Shown here: positions 11,939 to 22,764 of the stretch, piece after piece
Layout of the letters: every line of letters begins with the position of its first letter
Numbering within the stretch: position 1 is the stretch's first letter
From: Haplomitrium mnioides
Taxonomy: Eukaryota > Marchantiophyta > Haplomitriopsida > Calobryales
Assembly: GCA_049999725.1 (NCBI GenBank)
Contig: JBNGIS010008043.1
Coordinates: forward strand, 62,001-126,000
Direction of reading: 5' to 3'
Length of the DNA: 64,000 nucleotides
Made by a program: the position numbers and the translations under genes
The notes under the pieces: generated by a model
What the model saw: only the letters and a program-made list of their open reading frames with translations
What the model was told of the DNA's origin: nothing
The model's database searches: none

Positions 11939-12348
11939 TGTAAAAGAACTCAAATGCCAACTTCCAAACGAGTATCAACTTCAAGATAACTCCAATTGAG
12001 TTACACAACTCTAAACCAACAAGCAAACAAAAGCCAAGAGTGCTAGCCAAAGCCAAACATACAAAGAGCCAAACCAAATTGAGAGGAACTTTAGAATGAG
12101 AAGTCGAGCTATAAAGCTCTTTTATTTATACAAGAAAAGAAGGTATCATCTGTCTTTCTTCACTTGGAAGTTACTTCCACTTTCAACCCTTAATGTATTA
12201 CTTAAAAGTCACTTTTAATTTCAGCCCTAAAACTGTAAAAGTAACTTCAAAAGCTAAGTTTATCTCAAGCCTAAAAGTGACTCTACCACTTACTTCACTC
12301 CTCTCTATTTTCTTATAAATAGCACAACATTATGCTTGTACTACAACA
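11939..12348 (-). repeat. 5' LTR of element A with adjacent primer site
   Basis: The 410-bp LTR starts TGTTGTAG on the minus strand and ends TTTTACA. The primer site lies just inside at 11925-11938, reading TTAGTATCAAAGCC, a mutated form of the initiator-Met site TGGTATCAGAGC. The flank GGCTT (12349-12353) pairs with GGTTT at the other end. Confidence 0.85.
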
Positions 12349-13688
12349 GGCTTGATCCACACAACAAAGATATGCAACACTTTTTTTTATCAAAACATTT
12401 TGTTCAACGTATTTGAGCTTCTTCACCAATGGTGTTGGATGCTTAAAAAAAATTGCTTTCTTTGCAAAGTAACTTGAATGTGTCATTTTGCCTAATCAAC
12501 TTGAGCGGATTGATCTTCAAGCCAAGGCAAACATAAAATAATATCATATTGTACTATTGCAATAACAAAATCCATTAATTCATCATACTCTTTGCCAATC
12601 CTTAGAAGCAATAGCTTGTGCGAGTGGAACACCTTGTGTCTTTTGTTATCGGCCATAGTCACAAAACTTCTCTTGATAGGAAAAGTTTTAGCTTTGATTT
12701 TCTTCACAAAATGTAGTGACGTGAATTTTTAGAACTTCCACAGTCTACCAACATTCTACAGAAATACTCATCAACCATAACATCTAGATGAAACAAGGTA
12801 TTTTAAATTCCTATTGAGTTTTTGTCTTCAACAACTACTACCTTGAACAAGAGCGTGTGGTCAATCTTAGCAACATGAGCAACTTGCAATCATATGACCA
12901 AGTTGTCGACAATAAAAACATCATCCATATCCGTGAGTGCCACTCTTTGCGCCACATCAATCTCTATAGATATAGCCTCATTTGGTGGCACACAAACATT
13001 TAATAAATGTTGTGGATGTAGCCTAACTTCTATAGCTGCTAGTAGTGAGTTGTATTGTTCAGCCATGCACATTGCTTCTTCAAGTTGAGAGGAATTTCTC
13101 ATTGTCACTTCCATTCTAGTGCAAAGCTTCAATTCTTAAACAAAGTAATCTAAAGCTTCTCCCTTGTCCAAATTAAATGCTTACATAATGATATTCTAAA
13201 ATTAGACAATATAGCTTCTCATTGCATCTAGTTGCTTCAATTTTGCCAATCAATCTCTTGCCACTTTTGAAGCATTCAGAATCTTAAATTTTAAATTTAC
13301 CGCTTCTTTAAACTATCGCTAAGAAGCAATTAGAGCAGCAAATCCATATTGAACTTGCTCTATTTGATATCTTTATCAAATTTATACAACTCTTTTCAAT
13401 TGACTTGCAATAAATAGAGTTCTTCAACCATATTCTCTGATGTCTATAGCCTCAAATTATTACTCGTAATGGAACAAAAAAATTCTCAAATATGCAAGAA
13501 ATCTTCTTCTCATCATGTTCTTTTGGTTTGGGAAACCGCACATGGTTTTTCTTTTTCTTCTTGAAAATGTGCATTTTTTCCCACTTGCATTTGAACCTCC
13601 AAAAGGCAATAAAAATATTCAATTTGCTATTGCTTCATTTGAATCATCGCTTCTTAATTCTCCATATAACTCTCAACAAAAAAGAGTC
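12349..13688 (-). pseudogene. Gag, protease and start of pol of element H1
   Basis: The minus strand continues the RT linker broken at position 1026. It then gives a protease-type block (12492-12707, ending IAIVQYDIILCLPWLED, the flap and C-terminal part of a gypsy protease) and a gag C-terminus (12890-13132, with SQLEEAMCMAEQYNSLL and VPPNEAISIEIDV). The rest of gag runs to 13688 in broken frames. H1 and A share the PPNE block, so they belong to the same subgroup. Confidence 0.78.
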
Positions 13689-14117
13689 GTGGCTCTGATA
13701 ACAATGTAAAATAACTCAAAGACCAACTTCCAAATGAATAGCAACTCCAAAATAACTCTAATAGAGTTATGCAACTCTAAGCCAATAAGCAAACAAAAGT
13801 CAATAGTGCAAGCCAAAGCCAAACAACCAAAGAGCCAACCTGAATTGAGAGGAACTCTATAATGAGAAGTGGAACTATGAAGCCCTTCTATTTATACAAG
13901 AGAAAAATATGTCATCCTCCTTCTTTCACTTACAAGTCATTTCCAATTTAAGCCCTAAAAGTTATATGATCTTACTTCTTTAAAAGTAACTTTGAAGGCA
14001 AGTTATTTTTATCTCATTTCAACTCTAAAAGTAGCCTTATATTACTTAATTTAAAGTAACTTCAAAAGCAAGTAAATTTAAAATAACTTCAACCCTAAAA
14101 GTGACCTTCTACCACTT
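13689..14117 (-). repeat. Primer site and truncated 5' LTR of element H1
   Basis: The primer site reads TTGTTATCAGAGCC on the minus strand at 13689-13704. The LTR begins at 13705 and follows the family consensus through the TATAAATAG region to about 14117. The outer 60 bp or so expected (the R/U3 start ending in TACTATTACA) are missing and replaced by unrelated sequence to 14169. Confidence 0.75.
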
Positions 14118-14169
14118 GAACCAAAGGCAAACACCATTCATCATTATTTATGCTCATTAATTCATTCAT

Positions 14170-14723
14170 TGTAATAGTACAACATGATGTTGTCTATTTA
14201 TAAGAAAATAAAGAGGACTGAAGAAAGTGGTAGAGGGTTGAAGTCATTTTAATGTTGCTTGATTTTGAAGTTACTTTAAGTGAAGTGGTATAATGTTACT
14301 TTTAGGATTGAAGTGAGATAAAATTACTTACCTTTGAAGTTACTTTTAAAGAAGTAAGATATAGTCACTTTTAGGGTTGAAATTGGAAGTGACTTGTAAG
14401 TGATCACTTTTAGGGTTGAAATTAGAAGTGACTTGCAAGTGAAAGAGGAGGGATGACACCTTCTTCTCTTGTATAAATAGAAGGGCTTCATAGCCCCACT
14501 CTTCATTTTTGAGTTCCTCTCAAATAACTTGGGTTCTTTGGTTGCTTGACTTTTGCTTGCACTCTTGGTCTTAGCTTGGGCCTTGAGTTGCAAAACTCTA
14601 TTAGAGTTATCTTGTCGTGGCTTTGATTGGTTTTTCTTTGATTATTGGCATTTGGTTGAAGAGCTCTATCAGAGTTCGCTATGAGTTCTTACTTTTTTTG
14701 AAATGTCTTTGAGTTCTTTTATA
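14170..14723 (+). repeat. 5' LTR of element B with primer site
   Basis: The 554-bp LTR is longer than the family norm because the CTTTTAGGGTTGAA-type motif is repeated several times. It contains TATAAATAG at about 14477. The primer site TTGGTGTCATAGC follows at 14724-14736, two changes from the initiator-Met consensus. Confidence 0.85.
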
Positions 14724-15400
14724 TTGGTGTCATAGCTACAATTCTTTTTGATGGTGAGTTACATGAAGAATCAATGAGTTCTCGTTCAAGCAATGCAAGA
14801 ATAGCTTGAACATATTTCACGTATTTGGGAAGTGAGAATGAAAGAAATAGCAACTTTTTGAGAAGAAGAGAGTTATGAACGATTTCCAATGCCAAAAGCA
14901 TATAATTGGAAGATGGTTTCTGATACATCTATTTGTAGCAAGCCAATTAGAAGAAGTTGCAAGAACTTGGTAGATATATAAAATAGAACAAGCACAACAT
15001 GGATTTGTCTGTTGTTTCTTGGTGTGAACTCAAAGACGTAGTAACTTCAAGATTTAAGGTTTTAAATGCTTCAAAAGTAGCAAAAGAGATTGATTGGCCA
15101 AATCGAAGCAATTTTGTGCAGTAAGAATATAATTATGCAAATTCTTGATATAAGAGAAGAAGAAACACTAGACCGCTTTGTTTGGAGATTGAATTCTCGC
15201 ACGAGAATAGAAGTGACAATGAGAGAATATGCTCAATTAGAAGAAGCAATTTGCATAACAAAGCAACATGACTAATTACTTACTATTATAGAAGCTAGAT
15301 CACGTCCTCGACCATTCAACGGGGTACTAAAAAATTCACTAGCTCTAATTGAATTAAAAGCTCAACATAATTTCAAAGTACCTTGTTCAATCTTGATGGT
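14724..15400 (+). pseudogene. Gag of element B
   Basis: Broken plus-strand frames parallel the intact gag at 54523-55236. The readable blocks are LDRFVWRLNSRTRIEVTMRE and QLEEAICITKQHD (15090-15275). As in E and D, sequence passes almost directly from the ALIELKA block to the protease, so the zinc-knuckle region is missing. Confidence 0.78.
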
Positions 15401-16615
15401 TTGATTAAGAAAAACACTATTGTAGAATGTTGATGGATAGCGAGAGTTTTGAAAATTTTATATCACTAAGTTTTGTTAAAATAATCCAAGCAAAATTTAT
15501 GCCTATGAAGAAGAGTGTTGTGACTATAGCCGATAGCCAAAAGCATGATGTGTTTTGCTCTTAGAAGCTAATTTTTTTAAGGATTGGAAAAGAGTACGTG
15601 GAATCTATGCAATTTATTATTGCAACTGTACAAAATAGCATCATTTTAGAGTTGATTTGGCTTGAAGATTGATCCGTTTAAGTTGGCTGAGCAAAGCAAA
15701 TTCAAGATACCTTACAAGGTAAGAAATTTCTACTTGGAGTGTGACATTTTTGGTAAAGAAGCCTAAATTAGTTCAACGTATTAATTTAGTGGAGCAAGAG
15801 TTTTCTGTATTTGTTGTTTGGATCAAGCTTATCGTGAGCTTGAGTAAGGAGGGAGGAAAATTTAAGCCTACCTCAATGATAGATAATATTTTGAAGGAGT
15901 TTATTGATGTGTTTCCAGAGAAGATGCCAAAGAGATTACCAAATGATCGAGTAATGTCTTTTTTGATTCAGTTGATACTATAAAGTACGTCTTATAATCG
16001 ACCTATATATTAGTTATCACCACAAGAATTCAAGGAGCTTCGAAAGATCTTAATAGATCTTCTTAAAAAGGATTTCATTCAATATAGTACTTTGCTTTGG
16101 GGAGCTATGGTTTTTTTATACCAAAGAAAGATTGCGAATTTTATCTTTCTACAGATTATCAAGGCTTGAATAGTCAAGTAGTGAAGAATGCCTATCTACT
16201 ACCTCATATTGATGACTAATTGGATAAATTGAGTGGTACGCGATTCTGTTCTAAGTTGGATATTCGAAGTGGCTATTGGAAAATTCCTATCAAGCCAAGT
16301 GATGTGCCAAAGACAACATTTTGCTCAAGGTATGAGCATTTTGAGTTGAAGGTTCTTACATTCGGTCTCTCTAATGCTCCAAAAATATTCATGAATCAAA
16401 TACACCAAGTTTTTGATGGGTTATTGGATAAGTTAGTGTTGGTGCTCTTGAACGATATCCTTATCTTTAGTAAAAATAAATGTGAGCATTGTGCTCATCT
16501 CAAAGAAGTACTACAAAAACTATGTAATTGGAAGTTTTATTGTAAGAAGTCTAAGTGTGAGTTTTGGAAACAAGAGGTGACTTATTAAGGTATAAAGTGT
16601 TGTGAATGATATCTA
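15401..16615 (+). pseudogene. Protease and reverse transcriptase of element B
   Basis: The protease region (about 15401-15660) matches that of E but its DSGS motif reads DSES. The frame at 15741-15983 is the linker with LKEFIDVFPEKMP. RT follows, with the frame at 16220-16588 showing FCSKLDIRSGYWKIPI, TFGLSNAPKIFM and a polymerase box LLNDILIFSK in which the first Asp is Asn. Stops occur at several points between them. Confidence 0.85.
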
Positions 16616-17067
16616 GATGAAGGAGGAGAAATTAAAGCTATTACAAATTAGCCAACACTAAAGGATGCAAAGGATGTTCGAGCTTTCAATGGATTAGCAA
16701 GTTTTTATCAAAGATTTATCCATTACTATGTTCATATTGCTACATGACTTACTGATCTATTAGGTAAGGAGGCAAAGTTTCAATGGATGACCAAAGAGTA
16801 AGGGACATTTCAACAACTCAAAGATGTGGTGTCTTCTTGTTTATTTCTACAACAATACGACCCAAATATATGTTGTATAGTTTATTTTGATGCTTTTAAT
16901 TTTGCTATTAGAGTAGTGTTGCAACAAGAGTTTGAAAATAGACTTCATCTGATTGTCTTCATGTCACGCCGACTAAATGCGGCAGAGAGAAATTGTTTTG
17001 CAAGTGATATAGAGCAGTTGACGATGGTTTATGCTATGAAGGTTTGGAGGCACTATCTTTTAGAAAA
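16616..17067 (+). pseudogene. RNase H of element B, first part
   Basis: The frame at 16826-17104 includes IVYFDAFNFAIRVVLQQE, equivalent to VDFDASNFAIGVVL in E with the catalytic Asp, and MSRRLNAAERNCFASDIEQL. The frame stops at 17068, where the F2 LTR begins. The sequence resumes at 25325. Confidence 0.82.
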
Positions 17068-17642
17068 TGTAACACTACTCATATACATTACATACACAAG
17101 TTAGCACAAGTACAATACATACAAGTTAATGAAAGAGTAAGCATAAGGAACTTCAAAAACTCATAAGGTAATAGATGCCCAACAAGGCACTCTTCATTCT
17201 TTATATTCTAAGTGGAAAGTGCTTTGCTTATATAGATGAAGGAACTCAATTGGTTTCTTTTCTATCCTCTTCTAATTAGACCACTCTTTTCTCTCTCTTA
17301 CTAATTGAACCACCATTTACTTTTTTTCTCCTTCTGCCACATGTTCTTATCTTTAGAATCTTTCATTTCTCTTTAATTCTCTTTCTGCCATGTGTTCTTA
17401 TTTTAAAACCTTTTATTTGCTTTAATCCTCCTCTTGCCACATGTCTTTATCCTCTTCTAAAGCAGTCTTTCTAGACTTTATTTTTTACTTGAATTCGTTG
17501 ACTTTCTCTCCTCTTGCCACGTGTCATTCTCTCTATAGTAGTAGTCATTTTTTGATACTCCAACATAATCATAGCTATCTAGACATAGTTGACTCTATAT
17601 CTTACTTCTATTTTTAGTTATTACTTACTAAAGTTGGTGGCA
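17068..17642 (-). repeat. 3' LTR of element F2
   Basis: The 575-bp LTR pairs with 24794-25324. It includes pyrimidine-rich stretches with repeated 'cttgccac-tgtc' blocks (near 17335, 17388, 17437 and 17514). The inner end has lost a few bases relative to the right LTR (GGTGGCA against GTGACTGTTACA). Confidence 0.83.
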
Positions 17643-17866
17643 TAAGAAGCAATGTCTTCGTTGCAAGTAAGAGAGTTCTGAAAAGAGTGAACAAGCGTGG
17701 ATGCATTAGATGAATTCTCTAAGGGCTCTTTAGTAGCTTTGTAAAGAAGGTAGCTTTTCCAATGAACCAAATATTCGACAATCTCATGACGGCCACAACG
17801 TTGTGCATGTTCCTTCAAGAGTTGTTCAACCTTAAACTCTTCATGACTCTCAATAAGTTCAAGCAA
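17643..17866 (-). pseudogene. Chromodomain of element F2
   Basis: The minus frame shows EFKVEQLLKEHAQR, EYLVHWKSYLLYKATKEPLE and a terminal helix, the chromodomain fold. The aromatic cage is partly altered: WEP of typical copies reads KEP, while the first-strand Val and the HWK Trp remain. It differs clearly from the family 1 chromodomain. Confidence 0.82.
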
Positions 17867-19050
17867 TGGAGAGAGTTATTGGGTACTTGTAAAAAAGAAA
17901 GAATAAGAAACAAAAGTCCGTAGTAAAGAGACATTAAAGACTAGATGAATCTTTATATGAGAAGGCAAAACCAACTATTATGCCACTTCTCCAATGCGAG
18001 CAAAGATAGAAAAAATGCCAATAAAGCAAGCACTAAGCTTACAAAAATGAAGAAAAGGAAGATTGGAAGTGGAAAACAAGACTTGGTCATCTACAACAAA
18101 GGTCACTCCTAACAATGAGCATTATCATATTACTTTTGCCGATTATAAGCAACTTTAGGTTTTTCCTTGGCTTATTGAATGTTGTGATATAGACGATGAA
18201 GAAAATAATCAACGGCTGAACTCTTGGAGGTTGATAGTGATGCATGTTGGAGATTGGAGATCGTAGTTAGATGCTCACCATACACAAAAAAAAGGTGTGA
18301 CTCTTGTGGAATTATTGATAGAGCTATTGTAAGACAACTATACAAGAGATAGCAGCCAAACTCATTTCTCTTGTTCTTCCAAGGTAAATGCTTGCAGTAT
18401 ATCTTCAGTTGTATGGTTGGCTCATTCAGCTTGACCATTAGATTTAGGGTGGTAAACAATACACATGACTAATTTGGTTTTTAAAAGACATAATATTATG
18501 CGCCAAAACATGCTAGTGAATTTAGTTTCGTGATAAAAAATAATTACTTTGGAGAGATTGTGATGAGAATACACTGCTTCAAATAAATGCGAGCTTACTT
18601 GGTCGTTGGACGATTATGGATTATTTTGCTTAGTTTGTCTACAAAAACAACAATAATGCCATAGCTTGTAGAAGTACATAGTAGCCTGCACACAATATCC
18701 ACACTCATATGATTCCATTGTCACTTGGAGATGGGAAGCAGTTGTAATAAACCTCCACATTTAAGATTGGTAGATTTGTTCTATTGACAAGCCAAACAAC
18801 TCTGAACATATCCCTCAACATCTTGGTGTATCTTAGGCCAATAATAAACATGTTGAAGATTGTCCAATGTCTTCTCAATTCCAACATGTCCACGAATTGT
18901 AGAATCATGTGCTTCATACAAAACTTCAAAGCAAAGCTTGATATTATTAAGGACCCACCGTGTCTTAGAAGAAAATCAAACCCCTTACTATATTTACTAA
19001 TTTCTTTTGTTGAGCTGCAATAATCTCTTTATTTTCTTTAACTACAACCA
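17867..19050 (-). pseudogene. Integrase of element F2
   Basis: Minus-strand frames between 18700 and 18960 hold the zinc-finger region (HDSTIRGHVGIEKT followed by CLACQ in adjoining frames) and the first catalytic block (SVDIV). The frame at 18172-18459 covers the core C-terminal part. Frames shift repeatedly, so the D-D-E set cannot be confirmed. Confidence 0.75.
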
Positions 19051-19744
19051 ACATTTTGTCCACAATGTAGGATGAATTGCAATTTCTAACAAGATATTGA
19101 GTTGAGACATACGTGTCAAAACATTTGTAATTGTTGTTTTTCTTCTACATACACCATCTTCATATGAAAGTGTTGTCACCACTCTACTCATTGAATCTAT
19201 TTTTTTAAAGCTCTTTTTGTGTTTCAAAATAGAGTGGAGGTTTATGATCAATCTAAACAATAAACTCATTATCTCTTAGATAATGCTTCCAATGCTTGGT
19301 TGATAACATAATTGCTAGTTCCTCCCGCTATGTGGTATGGTAATTTTTCTCTATATTGCTCAACTTTCTGGAAAAGAAAGCAATATGATGTCAACCATCC
19401 TCCCATTCTTATTGTAAACCCCGCATATAACTTTTTTTGATGCATCAATTGAAAGTTTTATTGGTCGTTTAGAGTTATACCATTTGAGAATAGGAGGATG
19501 AAGAAGTGATTTCTTCAATGCTTGAAATACCAATTCTTCTACAGCTCCTCATATCCACGTGTGATTTTTCTTGAGCGAATTGGTCAATGGTTCTATTATT
19601 TGTACAAAACCTTTCACAAATCGACGATAAAACCCAATAGCCAAAAAATCCTCTTAATTGTGTTTGATCACTAAGAGATTCTCACTTTTGAATGGCCTTC
19701 AATTTCTCATCCATGACTTGAATTCCTATTGCACTTACTTGGTG
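19051..19744 (-). pseudogene. RNase H and end of RT of element F2
   Basis: RNase H blocks are readable on the minus strand near 19190-19300 (NEFIV then IDHKPPLYF, the family's TDHKPL region). The RT end with VMDEKLKAI is at 19690-19720. At 19744 the reading stops at insert X and resumes at 21875 with VDYLGHQVS; the two sides join in frame when one copy of the 9-bp duplication is removed. Confidence 0.8.
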
Positions 19745-21865
19745 TGGGAGCACGGTTGCTGACAGGAAATCAGAAGTAGCTCGAATAAGTTCTTTTCGAC
19801 GTAGTGGAGTAAGAAAGAAATGGTAAAGCTTTAAGTTTTGGATTAATGAGTGTAGAATTGTAAGATGTAAGGATTAGAAGAATAGTTTTGATATCATTGG
19901 CCAAGGAAAGAAGGCTAAATGATGAAGAAGTGATGTTCTTTTTAGTGGAGGAAAAGAAAAATTTGTAAAACTAATCTAGTTGTTGAGGGCTAGCTAGCCC
20001 TTATTTATATCTATTTCTAGTGTTGATAGACAGCTTGCCCATGAGCCAGTTGAAGTGTATCTGTTGGAGGACAAGCTGCCCTTTGTGCCCTGAACTAGAT
20101 CCGTTTAGGGGCAGAGTATTAAGCGGTGGCCTTATACCCTCTGGGGATGCCTCTTGAAGGATAATTAGAGTCAAATGTTTATATAGTGCTTCTGATTTAT
20201 GACAGAAGACTTATGGGATATTTGGAGGTGACTGGGGAAAGCCACCTGTTATGAAGCATTCAAGGGAGCCACGAGTGTTTGGATCAGAATGAGAATCCGA
20301 AGATGAGGAAAAGATTTTCGGAACCGATCAGCTATGAGTAAGGGAAATTAATCGGAATTGAAGGATGATCGTTTGCTGTGCAAAGGAGGAGATGATTTGT
20401 AATGATCCGATACAAAGTGGAAGATCTATGAATGAAAGGTAAGATTGATCAGTGTTGAAGGCTTTTGAAGGAATCGAATGTTGTAAAATTTAAGGAATAA
20501 AATCTACGAAGCGAATTCTTGAGAAGGAATGATCAATGGATTGGTTAAGAGGAAGATTCGTTGGCACGGAGTTTTCTGATGACGAATGAAGGTGCTTGGG
20601 GAAATCAAATTGAGGCGATGCTGCGGGTAGATTTGCGTGAGTATCTAGTGTGGAAATGCTTCTGCTGCGAAGTGATGAGCTGAAAAGGAAGAATTGTATT
20701 ATGAAAGGAATCGAAGTGAAGATTGGTCGTGCGAGATAGGCCGATGCGGAAATGTGTGGAAGCGAATAAAGTGGGAATTAATCGAATCAGCGAGGAAGTG
20801 ACCGACGACGAATTTCTGCTGTTTGAATAATTGGAATTGGAAGGAATTGGAAATTTTAAGGGGATAATAAAGAATTGGTCCGTGANNNNNNNNNNNNNNN
20901 NNNNNNNNNNNNNNNNNNNNNNNNNNNNNNNNNNNNNNNNNNNNNNNNNNNNNNNNNNNNNNNNNNNNNNNNNNNNNNNNNNNNNNNNNNNNNNNNNNNN
21001 NNNNNNNNNNNNNNNNNNNNNNNNNNNNNNNNNNNNNNNNNNNNNNNNNNNNNNNNNNNNNNNNNNNNNNNNNNNNNNNNNNNNNNNNNNNNNNNNNNNN
21101 NNNNNNNNNNNNNNNNNNNNNNNNNNNNNNNNNNNNNNNNNNNNNNNNNNNNNNNNNNNNNNNNNNNNNNNNNNNNNNNNNNNNNNNNNNNNNNNNNNNN
21201 NNNNNNNNNNNNNNNNNNNNNNNNNNNNNNNNNNNNNNNNNNNNNNNNNNNNNNNNNNNNNNNNNNNNNNNNNNNNNNNNNNNNNGTGTGCCTATGGAAT
21301 AGGTGGGCATTTCAACAAATAAACAGAGTAGTGGGTGGTTGGAGGAGCAGCAGTTGGATGTGAGATCAGGAGGGTCGTTCCATAGCTGAGTTCTCAGCAT
21401 CAAGCTCTGTGATATATTGGATTGGAGTGGCTTGAGTATCTAGTTTGAGGGAAGTGAGATGTTGTAATGAAGGTAGGCACTGAAGTGTTGGTTTGAGAGT
21501 TCATAGCAAGTTGGGTAACTGGTTGCTTGTGAATTTCTCTGATTCAGCTTCTGTTTAAATTCAGCCTGTACAACAACTTTCTTATCCTGGAAGTGTCAGT
21601 CATACAATTTGAGTAATTCTTGGCTTTTGTTCTATTATAGTAGTAGTAGTAGTAGTAGTTTATGTGTTTGGTTTTGTGGAGAAAGGTTGTCAGTCCTAGA
21701 GTGGAGAGAGGTCCATCTCTAAACTAATAGAGTGCAGTTTCAGAACTCTTTAAAGAACCTGGAAAGTTGGTAAAAGTGAATATAGAGCAGATTTCTATAT
21801 AGATCTTGCGTGGTTCGATCTTGGGTTGTTGTTTTTAGGGTTGGAGTGCCACTGCTATGCTACGA
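19745..21865. mobile_element. Unclassified insertion X inside F2, with 9-bp target duplication
   Basis: About 2.1 kb (400 bp of it an N gap) sits in the F2 RT gene between two copies of TACTTGGTG (19736-19744 and 21866-21874). Excision restores the RT frame, so the borders are well set. A 9-bp duplication is typical of Mutator-like elements. The ends (TGGGAGCACGG... and ...GCTATGCTACGA) show no convincing inverted repeat, no poly-A tail and no LTR pair. No coding frame of known type was seen on either side of the gap. A (TAG)n microsatellite lies at about 21634-21658. It may be a non-autonomous element. Confidence 0.65.
20886..21285. other. Assembly gap (400 N)
   Basis: A run of 400 N inside insert X. 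Apparent long frames across it are artefacts of the N run. Confidence 0.99.
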
Positions 21866-21874
21866 TACTTGGTG

Positions 21875-22764
21875 ACCCAAGTAGTCCACCTCCTTCTTTT
21901 TGATTTCACATTTTGGCATTTTAATATATAGTTTATAATCCCAGAGTATTTTTAATACTGTACAAAGGTGTTGTTGATACTCTTGAAGATTTTTTATATA
22001 AATAAGAATATCCTCCAAGAGGACAATAGCAAACTTATCTTGATAACATCAAAAAATATCATTCATAAGACTCATAAAGGTTGCATGAGTATTAGTTAAT
22101 CCAAATAACATAACCATATATTCAAAATGCCCATATTGACTTCAAAATGTTGTTTTATGCATGTTACCATCCGCAATTCAAATTTGGTTATATCCACTTC
22201 TCAAATCCAACTTGGTAAAGTAGTTTTCTCCTTGAAGTTGATCAAATAAATTGTCTATTCTTGGTAATGGGTATTTATTTTTCACAGTGTGTTGATTAAT
22301 CGCTTGGTAGTCACATACTCCCATCTTTCTTTTTTCACGAATAAAACTAGTTTACTATAAAGAGAGATGTTTGGCTAAATAAATCCCTTCTCCAATAATT
22401 CAGTGATTTGAGATTTGCATTTTTCCAATTCACAAAGAGGAAAACAATATAGTGCATTGTATGGTGGAGTACTTCCTAAAATAGCCTCAATTTAGTGATC
22501 AATGGATCATTTAGGTGGGAAACCAAGAGGTAAATCGTTGGGAAAAAAATCACGGAACTCTTTCAAAACCCCATGAATTTCATATGGAACTTTGTGCTTG
22601 GAGTCATTCTTATCAATTTTGACCTCACATATGAGTCCCAAAATTACCACATCTTTTTTATTGACTTTGGTCCAATCATATATAAAGGTAGTTGCTTTGA
22701 ATGAGGTTGTACTAGAACTTCCCAAATCTTCCATTGAGATGTTATGAGTATCATTTTTTGCCAA
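21875..22764 (-). pseudogene. Reverse transcriptase of element F2, main part
   Basis: The minus strand starts near 22764 with a linker containing VLKEFRDFFPNDLPLGFPPK (22507-22764). It then runs through broken RT blocks, including a [17 protein letters not shown] motif near 22190-22220, to LLEDILIYIK (YxDD box with two substitutions) near 21990-22020, and on to VDYLGHQVS at 21880. The polymerase Asp pair is altered to Glu-Asp. Confidence 0.82.

Larger units (their letters stand above)
1027..12348 (-). mobile_element. Ty3/gypsy chromovirus A (family 1), carrying a nested copia element
   Basis: This is an LTR retrotransposon with both LTRs (1027-1443 and 11939-12348), a primer site next to the right LTR, and, on the minus strand, gag, protease, RT, RNase H, integrase and chromodomain. 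The flanks GGTTT (1022-1026) and GGCTT (12349-12353) are a 5-bp target duplication with one transition. Removing A joins two parts of H1 in register. A copia element occupies 3634-9800 inside the RT region, so about 5.2 kb is A itself. The integrase keeps the catalytic Glu (GQTEH), and the RT motif is FLDD, but stops break every domain. It is a dead copy. Confidence 0.88.

Noticed and set aside
20699-21403. Long frames of 160-230 codons
   Set aside because: They exist only because the N run is read as open sequence.
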